Part shown: piece by piece, positions 7,556-16,522 of the stretch | Layout: each line of letters starts with the position of its first letter | Numbering within the stretch: position 1 is the stretch's first letter | Assembly (NCBI GenBank): GCA_002162695.1 | Contig: MAAM01000006.1 | Coordinates: 1-64,000 of the forward strand | Source of the DNA: Cycloclasticus sp. 46_120_T64 | GTDB taxonomy: Bacteria; Pseudomonadota; Gammaproteobacteria; Methylococcales; Cycloclasticaceae | Length of the DNA: 64,000 nt | Direction: 5' to 3' | Notes under the pieces: generated by a model | The model's database searches: none | What the model saw: only the letters and a program-made list of their open reading frames with translations | Told to the model about the DNA's origin: nothing | Position numbers and translations under genes: made by a program

Positions 7556-10084
7556 CTAATCTGCTGACGTTGATGTAAGCTCGTCTTGTCTAGCTGGGCG
7601 TAATTGATCACGTTCAGGAACAAAAACGATTTGACTATCTGGCTTATCGGTATTGATGAAAGTACTGAACTGCTTGGTTCGTTCTTCACTCTCAACCGTT
7701 CTTTTCCACTCACATTCGTAAGCATCTACCACTGTTTGCATCTCTTGCTCGAATGTTTCAGCCAAACCTAATGAGTCTTCGATAACCACTTCACGTAGGT
7801 AGTCCAAACCACCCTCTAAGTTCATCATCCAAGTCGATGTACGCTGTAAACGGTCAGCCGTTTTAACGTAGAACATCAGGAACCTATCGATGTACTTGAT
7901 CATCGTTTCAAAATCCAAACCGGTGGCGAATAGATCTGCGTGGCGAGGTTTCATACCGCCATTACCACAGACATATAGATTCCAGCCATTTTCGGTGGCA
8001 ATAACACCCACGTCCTTACTTTGCGCCTCGGCACATTCACGGGTACAACCCGAAACCGCTAACTTTATTTTATGCGGTGAACGCAAACCTTTATAGCGAT
8101 TTTCTATATCAATCGCCGCACTCACACTATCCGCCAAACCATAACGACACCAGGTATCACCCACACAGGACTTAACCGTCCGTAAAGACTTACCGTAGGC
8201 GTGACCTGTTTCAAAACCGGCATCGATCAGTTCTTTCCAAATAACCGGCAACTGTTCTTGTCTTGCACCAAATAAATCGACCCGCTGACCACCGGTAATT
8301 TTGGTATATAGGTTATATTTCTTACCCACTTGACCGAGCACAATCAATTTATCTGGGGTGATTTCCCCACCGGTAATACGCGGCACAATTGAATAAGTAC
8401 CATTTTTTTGCATGTTCGCTAAATAACGGTCGTTGGTATCTTGCAAAGCTGCGTGCGGCTGATCAAGCACGTATTCATTCCAGCACGAAGCCAGAATAGA
8501 GCCGACGGTTGGCTTACAAATATCACAACCATAACCCTTGCCATGTTTATCGAGCATCTCATCGAAGGTTTTAATCCCTTCAACACGAACCATGTGGTAC
8601 AGCTCCTGACGGGTAAAGGCAAAGTGTTCACATAGATCGGTATTTACATCCATACCCATCTTTTCTAATTCTTTATTCAGTACTTGCCCAACTAAGGCAG
8701 CACAACCACCGCAACCAGTCGCCGCTTTAGTGCACTCTTTTAGTGCACCCATGGTAGTAGAACCATCTGACACAGCTTGACAAATATCACCTTTAGAGAC
8801 GTCATAACATGAACAAATCTGCGCAGCATCAGGCAAAGCCTCAACCCCAAGGCCAGTAGCGCCCGAACCATCGCGTTGCGGCAGAATTAATGAATCCGGG
8901 TATTCTGGTAGCGGAATATCGTTTAATTTCAGTTGTAATAAGTTACCGTAATCAACCGTATCACCAATTAACACCGCACCCAATAAACGCGTATTGTCTT
9001 CACTCACTACAATCTTTTTATAAACGTCGTCAGCACCATTTACATAGGTGTAGACTTTCGCCTTATCAGTAACGCCATGAGCATCACCAATACTGGCCAC
9101 ATCGACGCCCATTAGCTTCAGTTTGGTGCTCATATCGGCACCGGTAAAAGCATTATCTTTTTGCGCCAAGTGATCAGCAACAACTTGAGCCATTTGGTAG
9201 CCTGGAGCTACAAGACCAAAGATCTTACCGTCCCATAAAGCACATTCGCCAATCGCGTAAATATCGTCATCAGAGGTTAGGCAACTATCGTTTACCACAA
9301 TACCACCGCGCTCGCCTAATGCTAGGCCACACTCTGCGGCAATATCATCTCTAGGGCGAATACCTGCTGAAAACAAAATCACGTCTGTTTCAATATGAGA
9401 ACCATCAGCAAAATTCATTCGGTGCACACATTCCTCACCATCGACGATATTTTGCGTGTTCTTCTGCGTATGGACGCTAACATCCAGCTCTTCAATTTTC
9501 TTACGTAGTACCGCACCAGCACCATCATCAATTTGCACCGCCATTAGACGTGGCGCAAATTCAACAACGTGGGTTTTCAACCCAAGATCCTTGAGGGCTT
9601 TTGCCGCTTCAAGACCTAACAAGCCACCACCAATAACCACACCAACTTTTGATGTTTCACCCGCTTCACTTATCTCAATTAAGTCATCAATAGTTCTATA
9701 AACAAAACAGTTATCACGTTCATGCCCAGGAATCGGCGGAACAAACGGAAATGAACCTGTCGCCAATACCAACTTATCATAGGAGATCGACACACCCTTC
9801 TCGGATGTAACGACCTTCGACTTACGATCGATATGCTTCGCACGATCACCCGTATGCACCGTGATATTATTATCTTCGAAGAAATTATCTTCAACGAGCG
9901 ACAAATCATCTTCGCTTTTGCCACTGAAAAATGAAGTTAACTGCACACGGTCGTAGGCCAACCGAGTTTCTTCACAAAAAGTTACTATCTGATAGTCTTG
10001 CATTACATCACTGTTGACCATGGACTGTAGGAACTTATGCCCTACCATGCCATTACCAATAACAACTAACGTCTTCTTACTCAT
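7556..10084 (-). CDS. nirB: NADH-dependent nitrite reductase large subunit NirB
   Basis: The 842-residue protein has the full NirB architecture: an N-terminal FAD/NADH domain starting with VVIGNGMVGHKF, a second dinucleotide fold near residue 145 (GVVIGGGLLGLEAA), BFD-like [2Fe-2S] Cys groups near 423-460 (CSCYDV ... CGGC), and the siroheme/[4Fe-4S] region with SCVGDTWCRYG near 638 and SGCTRECAEAQ near 678. It reduces nitrite to ammonium with NADH. I start at the ATG at 10084 because AGGAATTAG lies just upstream and the N-terminus then matches the family; an in-frame TTG at 10123 would add 13 residues that include the predicted sigma-54 promoter and transcript start. First gene of the leftward nitrate operon. 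Confidence 0.95.
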   Translation of the reverse strand: MSKKTLVVIGNGMVGHKFLQSMVNSDVMQDYQIVTFCEETRLAYDRVQLTSFFSGKSEDDLSLVEDNFFEDNNITVHTGDRAKHIDRKSKVVTSEKGVSISYDKLVLATGSFPFVPPIPGHERDNCFVYRTIDDLIEISEAGETSKVGVVIGGGLLGLEAAKALKDLGLKTHVVEFAPRLMAVQIDDGAGAVLRKKIEELDVSVHTQKNTQNIVDGEECVHRMNFADGSHIETDVILFSAGIRPRDDIAAECGLALGERGGIVVNDSCLTSDDDIYAIGECALWDGKIFGLVAPGYQMAQVVADHLAQKDNAFTGADMSTKLKLMGVDVASIGDAHGVTDKAKVYTYVNGADDVYKKIVVSEDNTRLLGAVLIGDTVDYGNLLQLKLNDIPLPEYPDSLILPQRDGSGATGLGVEALPDAAQICSCYDVSKGDICQAVSDGSTTMGALKECTKAATGCGGCAALVGQVLNKELEKMGMDVNTDLCEHFAFTRQELYHMVRVEGIKTFDEMLDKHGKGYGCDICKPTVGSILASCWNEYVLDQPHAALQDTNDRYLANMQKNGTYSIVPRITGGEITPDKLIVLGQVGKKYNLYTKITGGQRVDLFGARQEQLPVIWKELIDAGFETGHAYGKSLRTVKSCVGDTWCRYGLADSVSAAIDIENRYKGLRSPHKIKLAVSGCTRECAEAQSKDVGVIATENGWNLYVCGNGGMKPRHADLFATGLDFETMIKYIDRFLMFYVKTADRLQRTSTWMMNLEGGLDYLREVVIEDSLGLAETFEQEMQTVVDAYECEWKRTVESEERTKQFSTFINTDKPDSQIVFVPERDQLRPARQDELTSTSAD

Positions 10085-10123
10085 TCTAATTCCTAACCGG
10101 TTGACTGATTTCAAAAAGAGCAA

Positions 10124-10138
10124 GCATATTGCGTGCCA
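10124..10138 (-). promoter_or_regulatory. Sigma-54 promoter for nirB operon
   Basis: Read on the minus strand, TGGCAC-GCAAT-ATGC matches the -24/-12 consensus (TGGCAC-N5-TTGC) with the invariant GG and GC correctly spaced. Transcription would start near 10112, about 28 bases before the nirB ATG. Sigma-54 dependence implies an activator such as NtrC and expression under nitrogen limitation. Confidence 0.72.
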
Positions 10139-10204
10139 TATAAAAAAACAAGGGCAAAGCTATTAATTAACAGGCTTTAACCACACACACGACAATAGTT
10201 AACA

Positions 10205-10220
10205 CAATACCGCCGTATTG
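10205..10220. promoter_or_regulatory. Inverted repeat between nirB and the nitrate transporter gene
   Basis: CAATAC-CGCC-GTATTG is a perfect six-base inverted repeat with a four-base spacer. It lies upstream of both sigma-54 promoters, where a regulator could bind. I do not recognise which protein it would serve. Confidence 0.35.
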
Positions 10221-10240
10221 CTGTGCATAAACAGCCTTAC

Positions 10241-10257
10241 CGCACCATAATGAGGCA
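10241..10257. promoter_or_regulatory. Possible NtrC-like enhancer site
   Basis: The sequence CGCACC-ATAAT-GAGGCA matches 9 of the 12 fixed bases of the NtrC consensus TGCACC-N5-GGTGCA. It lies about 60-80 bp upstream of the transporter-side promoter and roughly 100 bp from the nirB-side promoter, a usual distance for a shared enhancer. The match is imperfect. Confidence 0.35.
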
Positions 10258-10318
10258 GCAGAAAGATAACCAACCCTCCACAAAGCCCGCACCTCGTAAA
10301 AATTAACACCACGACAAA

Positions 10319-10334
10319 TGGCACAATACTTGCT
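10319..10334 (+). promoter_or_regulatory. Sigma-54 promoter for nitrate transporter-kinase operon
   Basis: TGGCAC-AATAC-TTGCT is a full match to the -24/-12 consensus with correct five-base spacing. Transcription would begin near 10345, about 27 bases before the transporter ATG at 10372. Paired with the opposing sigma-54 promoter, it suggests coordinated nitrogen control of uptake and reduction. Confidence 0.8.
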
Positions 10335-10371
10335 TTAAAAGTCGCAATCATAAACCAGAGATGTACAAAAT

Positions 10372-11838
10372 ATGTCAGAGAAATTAAAACTACTATCTTT
10401 AAAAGGCAATATGCGAATCCTGCACACCACCTGGTTCGCTTTCTTCATTAGTTTCATGGTCTGGTTTAACCACGCCCCCCTAATGGCTGTCATACGAGAA
10501 GTTTTTAATTTAAGTAAACAAGAAGTTTCCGTACTGCTAATCCTCAATGTTGCATTAACCATACCCGCGCGTATCGTCGTCGGCATGCTCGTGGATAGTT
10601 ACGGCCCCCGACGCTTATTCTCCGGAATCCTGGTGTTATCTAGCTTTTTATGTCTATTTTTTGCTTGGGCCCAAACTTTCCAACAGCTCGCTCTCGCAAG
10701 GTTCCTACTTGGTTTCGTCGGCGCCGGTTTCGTCGTTGGCATACGCATGATTGGCGAATGGTTTCCAGCACGCCAGACAGGCATCGCTCAGGGCATTTAT
10801 GGTGGCTGGGGCAATTTTGGTTCTGCCGCTTCTGCAATCATCTTACCTAGCCTCGCCCTATGGATCGGTGGTGAAGATGGTTGGCGCTACGCTCTCAGCA
10901 TTACAGCTGTTATCGCATTTTCATACGGCATTTTTTATTACCTAAACGTTACCGACACACCTAAAGGATCTACCTACTTCAAACCCAAAAAAGTGGGTGG
11001 CATGGAGGTTACCAGTAAGGCAGACCTCGTACTTTATATTTTAATGAATCTACCGGTTTACGGCGCACTGGCGTTATTGACTTGGAAACTATCTCCTAGC
11101 GGCATGGCATGGCTCAGCGAACAAACAGCGTTAATCGCTTATATCGCCATTGCCTGCGTGTACACCTACCAAGTGAAACAAATCATCAAAGTTAACAAAG
11201 ACATCTTCACTAAAGAAGTCCCTGAGCTATTTCGCTACAAATTCAAGCAGGTCGCCATCTTAGACCTCGCCTACATGGTTACATTTGGTTCAGAATTAGC
11301 TTTAGTTTCAATGCTGCCACTATTTTATGTCGATATGTTTGACCTATCGCCGATTACAGCCGGCCTATTAGCCGCTATTTACCCAGTAATGAATTTAGTA
11401 GCACGACCAGGCGGTGGTATTTTAAGTGATCGAATCGGCCGTAGAAAATCGCTGATTATCCTATTCAGCGGCATCACCGTTACTTTCTTATTATTAGGCC
11501 AAGTAACCGAAGACTGGGCGGTCATTCTCGTCGTGTCATCCACCATCTTATGCGGTCTTTTTTCCAAGGCAGGCTCCGGTGCTGTTTACGCGATGGTTCC
11601 ACTTATCCAGCGTCGAATGACGGGCCAAGTAGCCGGCATGGTTGGTGCTTACGGTAATGTAGGCGGACTCGTCTTTTTAACCGTCCTATCATTCGTTTCC
11701 CCACAGATATTTTTCATGGTTATTGCCGCCACAGCTGCCGCAGTATTACTCTGCATGATATTCTTACTAGACGAACCTAAGGGACAAACAGCTGAAATTC
11801 TTGAAGATGGTACCGTACAGCTGATAGACGTAACATAA
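10372..11838 (+). CDS. narK: Nitrate/nitrite MFS transporter, NarK/NasA family
   Basis: The 488-residue protein has about 12 hydrophobic helices and both Gly-rich nitrate signature segments of the NNP family: GGWGNFGSAAS near residue 143 and GAYGNVGG near residue 425. The early FNHAPL and the loop motif DSYGPRR also fit major-facilitator nitrate porters. It would import nitrate for the reductase encoded by the divergent operon. It is followed after 11 bp by the phosphatase/kinase gene, and the pair shares the sigma-54 promoter at 10319. The ribosome-binding site is weak (AGAG about ten bases upstream). Confidence 0.92.
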   Translation: MSEKLKLLSLKGNMRILHTTWFAFFISFMVWFNHAPLMAVIREVFNLSKQEVSVLLILNVALTIPARIVVGMLVDSYGPRRLFSGILVLSSFLCLFFAWAQTFQQLALARFLLGFVGAGFVVGIRMIGEWFPARQTGIAQGIYGGWGNFGSAASAIILPSLALWIGGEDGWRYALSITAVIAFSYGIFYYLNVTDTPKGSTYFKPKKVGGMEVTSKADLVLYILMNLPVYGALALLTWKLSPSGMAWLSEQTALIAYIAIACVYTYQVKQIIKVNKDIFTKEVPELFRYKFKQVAILDLAYMVTFGSELALVSMLPLFYVDMFDLSPITAGLLAAIYPVMNLVARPGGGILSDRIGRRKSLIILFSGITVTFLLLGQVTEDWAVILVVSSTILCGLFSKAGSGAVYAMVPLIQRRMTGQVAGMVGAYGNVGGLVFLTVLSFVSPQIFFMVIAATAAAVLLCMIFLLDEPKGQTAEILEDGTVQLIDVT

Positions 11839-11849
11839 TAGGAGATACT

Positions 11850-13556
11850 ATGCAGGCAGACTCGTTGATCGATATTGGCCAGTCATCAGACAAAGGCATC
11901 AAAGATGAAAATCAAGATAGCTACGGCGTTCTATCTCCTGAATCGCCTGCATTAGAACAAAAAGGTATCGCTATCGTAATCGCTGACGGGGTCAGCGGTT
12001 GCGATGCCGGCAAACTGGCTAGCGAATCATGCGTCAAAAGCCTACTCAGTGATTATTACTGCACCCCCGACTCATGGACCGTTAAAACATCGGTACAAAA
12101 AGTACTCATTGCAACTAATCAATGGATGCTGGGTATGGCTCAACAAGGCGGCCATAACCACAAAGGCCTTGCCACCACGATGAGCGCACTAATCGTTAAA
12201 TCATCGACCGTACACCAATTTCATATTGGCGATACCCGCATCTACCGCTTACGTGATAGCAAACTAGAACAACTCACCGATGACCACCGGTTCTGGGTCT
12301 CGAAGGAAAAAAACTACCTTACCCGTGCGATGGGTATCGATCTGCACTTAGAGATTGACTACAGTAATTACCTGCTAGAAGAAGGTGATACTTTCTTATT
12401 CACAACCGATGGAGTTCATGAATTCATTACCGACGATGACATGCAGGCTAAAATCGAGGAGAACCCGCATAATTTAGATCGTGCAGCCCGAAAAATAACC
12501 GCCTTAGCAATGAAGCAGGGTAGTGACGACAACGTAACCTGCCAAGTCGTTCGCTTCAATCAATTACCACAAATAAACGAACAGGAAGTCTACCGAAAAC
12601 TCAGCGAACTCCCCTTCCCTCCCGACTTAAATGCCGGCATGCTACTCGATGGCTACCGCATAGAGCGCGAACTACACGCTAGCGCACGTACCCAGCTATA
12701 TCTTGCAACCGACCAAGAAACCGGCGATCAGGTTGTCTTAAAAACACCTTCAATTAATTATGTCGACGACCCCAGCTATTTAGATATGTTTGTTCATGAA
12801 GAATGGATTGGTCGTCGCCTCGATAATAATCACGTACTTAAAATAGTCGAACAAACAAGAAGCAGGAACTTCCTGTACTACGTCACCGAATATATTGAAG
12901 GACAAACACTTAGACATTGGATGAGTGACAACCCCCAGGCTAACATTCATGATGTCAGAGGGATCATTAGGCAAATAGCCCGTGGTTTACGCGCATTCCA
13001 CAACAAGGAAATGATTCACCAGGACTTAAAACCAGAAAACATCATCATCGATACACAAGGGACCGTCAAAATCATCGACTTCGGCTCCACAAAGGTCGCA
13101 GGAATTGAGGAAATAGCCAGCCCCGTACATAGGCTAAGTATCCTAGGAACTCAGCACTACACCGCACCTGAATACCTCCTAGGGCAAACAGCAAGCCACC
13201 ACTCGGATGCTTTTTCGCTAGCTGTTATTTGCTACGAAATGCTAACGGGCAAACTGCCTTATGGAGAGAAATACGGGGAAAAGGCATTAAGTAAACTTCA
13301 TTACAAATCAATATCCGAATACAACAGCGACGTGCCCTTATGGGTAGACGGCGCACTAAGGAAATCACTTAGCAAGAATTCGGCTCATCGATATGATGAC
13401 ATCGCTGAATTAATTCACGACTTAGCACATCCTAATAAACAATTCACCAACCCTCAGCAAAAACCACTATTAGAACGAAACCCGCTGATATTCTGGAAAA
13501 CAATCGCTATCACAAGCCTCATGATTAACATCGTACAGGTTATTTTAGAACGCTAA
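11850..13556 (+). CDS. PP2C-type phosphatase / Ser-Thr protein kinase fusion
   Basis: The 568-residue protein has an N-terminal PP2C phosphatase (metal-binding motifs SDKGIKDENQD, IADGVSG, GDTRIYRL, TTDGVHEFI and GSDDNVT, residues ~5-235) followed by a Hanks-type kinase domain (~265-525). The kinase catalytic loop is HQDLKPEN near residue 389 and the DFG motif is near 409. A single C-terminal helix (about 548-565) suggests membrane attachment. A good GGAG site precedes the ATG, 11 bp after the transporter stop. Pseudomonads carry a similar Ser-Thr kinase gene beside their nitrate assimilation genes, so the placement is conserved. A natural target would be the transporter or a nitrogen regulator, but that is inference. 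Confidence 0.88.
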   Translation: MQADSLIDIGQSSDKGIKDENQDSYGVLSPESPALEQKGIAIVIADGVSGCDAGKLASESCVKSLLSDYYCTPDSWTVKTSVQKVLIATNQWMLGMAQQGGHNHKGLATTMSALIVKSSTVHQFHIGDTRIYRLRDSKLEQLTDDHRFWVSKEKNYLTRAMGIDLHLEIDYSNYLLEEGDTFLFTTDGVHEFITDDDMQAKIEENPHNLDRAARKITALAMKQGSDDNVTCQVVRFNQLPQINEQEVYRKLSELPFPPDLNAGMLLDGYRIERELHASARTQLYLATDQETGDQVVLKTPSINYVDDPSYLDMFVHEEWIGRRLDNNHVLKIVEQTRSRNFLYYVTEYIEGQTLRHWMSDNPQANIHDVRGIIRQIARGLRAFHNKEMIHQDLKPENIIIDTQGTVKIIDFGSTKVAGIEEIASPVHRLSILGTQHYTAPEYLLGQTASHHSDAFSLAVICYEMLTGKLPYGEKYGEKALSKLHYKSISEYNSDVPLWVDGALRKSLSKNSAHRYDDIAELIHDLAHPNKQFTNPQQKPLLERNPLIFWKTIAITSLMINIVQVILER

Positions 13557-13566
13557 GACTAACGCC

Positions 13567-13657
13567 GGGTACTGGGTACTGGGTACTGGGTACTGGGTAC
13601 TGGGTACTGGGTACTGGGTACTGGGTACTGGGTACTGGGTATTGGGTATTGGGTATT
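13567..13657. repeat. Heptanucleotide tandem repeat, 13 copies
   Basis: Thirteen head-to-tail 7-bp units follow the kinase stop by 10 bases: ten GGGTACT then three GGGTATT. The array is non-coding and lies between the convergent kinase gene and the CuMMO operon terminator. Seven is not a multiple of three, so it could not expand safely in a gene. It looks like a slippage-prone minisatellite. Confidence 0.95.
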
Positions 13658-13691
13658 GGCTATGATTAAGCCATTATTTTCAGGCAAAAAA

Positions 13692-13741
13692 AAGAACCTT
13701 TACCAGAACCCGGTTAACTAACCGAGGAAGTAAAGGCTCTT
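13692..13741 (-). terminator. Intrinsic terminator of the CuMMO operon
   Basis: A long hairpin has outer arms AAGA-CCTTTAC and GTAAAGG-TCTT (one mismatch) and an inner CGGTT/AACCG stem. On the minus strand it is followed by a run of eight U. It lies about 60 bases after the pmoD stop and ends the leftward operon. Confidence 0.8.
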
Positions 13742-13799
13742 AATCCATACAACATATTACAGTCATTACAGAAGACCTTAAGCTGATATGTCGAATAAA

Positions 13800-14417
13800 T
13801 TACTTACTACGCGATAAAAATTTATTTGAAATTACCAATAAAATTACCATCAAAGTGAATAAGTAAAAAACCCAACTATATTCTTCAAAAACACTAGCCT
13901 CATTGAGTTCCTCTTTAGACTTAATTGAGAACTCTAAAAAACCAGCCCTGTGCTTGTGCTCTTCCGTGTGCATATGTGACTCAGCAGCTTGCAAACTAGC
14001 TGAAATTCGATAAATACCTGGCACTAGGTCAGACAAATCGAAATTAGCGCTCCCTGTCTCATACATCTTAGCTGGGATTGATATGAACGAATCAAACGTT
14101 TCATTAGTCTTCATTTCAATATCAATTTTAACCGGAACAGTTCGCAGTACCTCGTCAATAATGTCTAATACAAAAATCGTATTAGCCGTTGCAGCAATAT
14201 CCTTACAGAGTTCCTCACGGTTACTTTCGGTCGGTTGGTATGCAGTAAAGTGCATCATATGACCTTCAGCGCGAAAAGAACATTCATCTTTCTCAGCTGC
14301 CCTCCCACCGTGAGCATACGCAGCAGGTGACATTGACATTGACATTAACGCAATCAGTAGCCCTATTAAAGCGACCACACCAGGTCTAAAAAACAGACCT
14401 GATGTAGTAGCATTCAT
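13800..14417 (-). CDS. pmoD: PmoD/AmoD-like periplasmic copper protein of the CuMMO operon
   Basis: From the ATG at 14417 the product is 205 residues with a signal peptide (cleavage likely after AYA, residue 35). The core has the family segments HMMHFTAYQP (~53-62), a Cys at 71, and TIFVLDIIDEVLRTVPV (~80-96), the pattern I associate with PmoD/AmoD. Two Cys (46 and 71) and Met/His residues could bind copper, and a His-rich loop (HMHTEEHKH) follows. A C-terminal membrane helix ends in SRSK. PmoD proteins bind copper and are needed for particulate monooxygenase function in methanotrophs. The frame could open 30 residues earlier inside pmoB, but only the internal Met gives a clean signal peptide. 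Last gene of the operon. Confidence 0.8.
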   Translation of the reverse strand: MNATTSGLFFRPGVVALIGLLIALMSMSMSPAAYAHGGRAAEKDECSFRAEGHMMHFTAYQPTESNREELCKDIAATANTIFVLDIIDEVLRTVPVKIDIEMKTNETFDSFISIPAKMYETGSANFDLSDLVPGIYRISASLQAAESHMHTEEHKHRAGFLEFSIKSKEELNEASVFEEYSWVFYLFTLMVILLVISNKFLSRSK

Positions 14418-14436
14418 AGTTTTGGCTATAAGATTA

Positions 14437-15684
14437 TTACTTGTCAAAGAAAGTAGGCAATATTTGCCCATAGATTTCTGAAGTATATCTATTACCTTCT
14501 TCATCAAAGAAGAAGATTAAAGCACCATAACTACTGTCTGGATCATTCAGCAAGCTGCTCAATCTTTCAGTTTCCCAAGCAACATCAGTCGCCTCCATTC
14601 TCAAACGACGGCTTTCACCCGGTTGAATAGGAGAATCGTCAGATAAAATCAATCCTTTATTAGGTACTAATTCCGCAGGATAACCTTCATCAACACCCGC
14701 CATAGCAATTGGTAACTTCTTGTTAACAAACCTAAGGTTTGAAGACATGAACTCACCAATTTGAATTACCTTGCCAGTGTTATTGGTGATTGTCGCGTCA
14801 ATGGTTATTGTACGACCTGGTAAATAGTATTCAGACGTATGGTTTTTAACTTCAACTAAACCTTCTTCAGGGTTTGGTACATATTGCACCTCTACCTTAC
14901 CGCCCTGTAAAGGAACCGTACGTGGATAGGTTTTCTCAGTAATTTGATTAGCTACAATCAGTACTGTGATGATGAACACTAGCAGAATACCGCCGACCAT
15001 CATGTCAGTTCTAGTAATTAGCGCAGACCAATTATTATCTTTAACCCATAAGAAGCGATTAATCAATAAAGGACGTCTAACCCACCAAGCCAACCATAAC
15101 ACCGCAAGAATAGCCCAGAAAGCGTGCCATTTGACAACGTTTTCAACGCCATACGTTTCTAGATCTTCAATCACAATACCTGTTCTGGTTTCAACACCAT
15201 AAAGAAAATCATTAGCATCGCCAGCGATATTCATCCAGATACCAGGACCCACAAGACCACCAGCAGACTCAACGTTGAACATTGGGTGAACATGGTGACG
15301 ACCTGGGATACGTGCTTTAAGGACAACCTTAAAGTCATATACACGGCCAACTTCTACGCCTGTTGATTGAATCATAGGAACATCATTCAACCAAGTTCCA
15401 ACCCTAACAAAAACAGGACCTGGAGTCGCGTTAGCTAAGAACACGGTATCAGGCATGTTAATTTGTTCAGGCCAGCGAGAGAAAAAATGAACCTTACCGC
15501 TCATCGTTACTTCTTCGTTAACTTGCACAGTTGAATCATTTTCTATTGACCATTTAATGTCATACCAATGAAGAGTTTTCATGCGTAGGAATGGTTCTTG
15601 GTTTCTTTCACCGTGCGCCAAGGCAAGCCCAGCAACGCTGAATAAAACCAACATCATTACTACTTTAATGTATAAGCGCGTCAT
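14437..15684 (-). CDS. pmoB: Copper membrane monooxygenase subunit B (PmoB/AmoB type)
   Basis: From the ATG at 15684 (GAGG nine bases upstream) the product is 415 residues. A signal peptide ends ALA at residue 23, leaving His24 as the mature N-terminus (HGERNQEPFLRM), the position of the CuB ligand His33 in Methylococcus PmoB. The other CuB ligands are His131 and His133 in GRHHVHPMFNV. Two membrane helices follow (about 190-208 and 232-250) and a second cupredoxin-like domain makes up the C-terminus. The chain is full length. Together with PmoA and PmoC it forms the membrane hydroxylase. All CuB ligands are intact, so the subunit should be functional. Confidence 0.95.
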   Translation of the reverse strand: MTRLYIKVVMMLVLFSVAGLALAHGERNQEPFLRMKTLHWYDIKWSIENDSTVQVNEEVTMSGKVHFFSRWPEQINMPDTVFLANATPGPVFVRVGTWLNDVPMIQSTGVEVGRVYDFKVVLKARIPGRHHVHPMFNVESAGGLVGPGIWMNIAGDANDFLYGVETRTGIVIEDLETYGVENVVKWHAFWAILAVLWLAWWVRRPLLINRFLWVKDNNWSALITRTDMMVGGILLVFIITVLIVANQITEKTYPRTVPLQGGKVEVQYVPNPEEGLVEVKNHTSEYYLPGRTITIDATITNNTGKVIQIGEFMSSNLRFVNKKLPIAMAGVDEGYPAELVPNKGLILSDDSPIQPGESRRLRMEATDVAWETERLSSLLNDPDSSYGALIFFFDEEGNRYTSEIYGQILPTFFDK

Positions 15685-15685
15685 T

Positions 15686-16495
15686 TTATTTTGCCTCATC
15701 TTTATCTGCCTCTAGACCTACAAAAGTTTTCAATTGATTTGGGATAGTACCTAAGTTACTTAGGAACTGACCAATTCTCCACCACATGTAAAATAAGATC
15801 ATACATACGAAAGCCGAGAAGAAAGTAGACACTAAAGTAGACTCACCACCGAAGGTTCTAAGCGTTCCACGTTCAATAAAACGTAAATACTCAGGCGTCG
15901 CAGTACGAGTAAACGAATAGCCAATAACGTCAGCAACATTCACTAGCTGCTCTATATGAACAACAGGTACGTGATATGGAGCTAGAATTGGCCAGTTAGC
16001 TGGTGCAAAAGCCATTGCTACAGCTCCGCCGCCGAAAACACTTGCTAGAAAGACGTTTCTAAACAACATATAGAACAAGTCCATTAACATAAGTCCAGGC
16101 AATACGATCGCAGGCCAAACCAAGCTATATGGGAAGTACGCCCATAAATGGAAACCAGAAATACGACTAACCCATTCGCCAATCACCAAACATAATCCAC
16201 AAACTGTACCCGCAATTGGTAAACCTAGTTTATGCATTAATGGATAAGATAAAGCAGCTGGAATAATAACAAGAATCATCGGGGTTAAGGTAACCCAGTA
16301 CATTCTATCCTTCCAATCTACCCAAAAATCCCAATCTCCGGCGGTTAACATAAAGTGGATATGAAATGCCGCAGTAACCGCAAACAACAACACAACAACA
16401 ACAATCCAGTCAAAATTCCGCACAATCTTTGCTGCATCAGAATTTGGAACTGATATAGCCTTAAGAAGCTTAGCTTCTTCAGCAGTTAAACTCAT
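15686..16495 (-). CDS. pmoA: Copper membrane monooxygenase subunit A (PmoA/AmoA type)
   Basis: The 269-residue, highly hydrophobic protein has about seven membrane helices and family segments such as the early HFMLTAGDWDFWVDWKDR and the later FMLFRNVF-like and FIERGTLRTFGG stretches. The last of these (RGTLRTFG) and GDWDFW are hallmark motifs of PmoA/AmoA proteins. Length fits AmoA (about 275) and PmoA (about 247). The gene overlaps the alternative upstream start of pmoB but not its preferred start. AGGAAT lies upstream of the ATG. The sequence would allow phylogenetic placement against methane, ammonia and hydrocarbon monooxygenases, which I cannot compute here. Confidence 0.95.
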   Translation of the reverse strand: MSLTAEEAKLLKAISVPNSDAAKIVRNFDWIVVVVLLFAVTAAFHIHFMLTAGDWDFWVDWKDRMYWVTLTPMILVIIPAALSYPLMHKLGLPIAGTVCGLCLVIGEWVSRISGFHLWAYFPYSLVWPAIVLPGLMLMDLFYMLFRNVFLASVFGGGAVAMAFAPANWPILAPYHVPVVHIEQLVNVADVIGYSFTRTATPEYLRFIERGTLRTFGGESTLVSTFFSAFVCMILFYMWWRIGQFLSNLGTIPNQLKTFVGLEADKDEAK

Positions 16496-16522
16496 AGTTT
16501 ATTCCTATAATATATTAAAAAA

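Noticed and set aside
10082-10123. TTG start of nirB at 10123
   Set aside because: It would place the sigma-54 promoter inside the coding region; the ATG at 10084 has a good ribosome site and the conserved N-terminus.
10141-10178. Attenuator-like hairpin with U-run upstream of nirB, as expected for NasR/NasT antitermination
   Set aside because: The stem is only five bases with a 13-base loop, and it lies upstream of the predicted sigma-54 transcription start, so it would not be in the nirB transcript.
13567-13657. CRISPR array
   Set aside because: The units are seven bases, directly adjacent and without spacers; no cas gene is present.
14418-14507. Upstream start of the pmoD-like gene inside pmoB
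   Set aside because: The extra 30 residues break the signal peptide pattern and overlap pmoB; the internal Met at 14417 gives a clean signal peptide.
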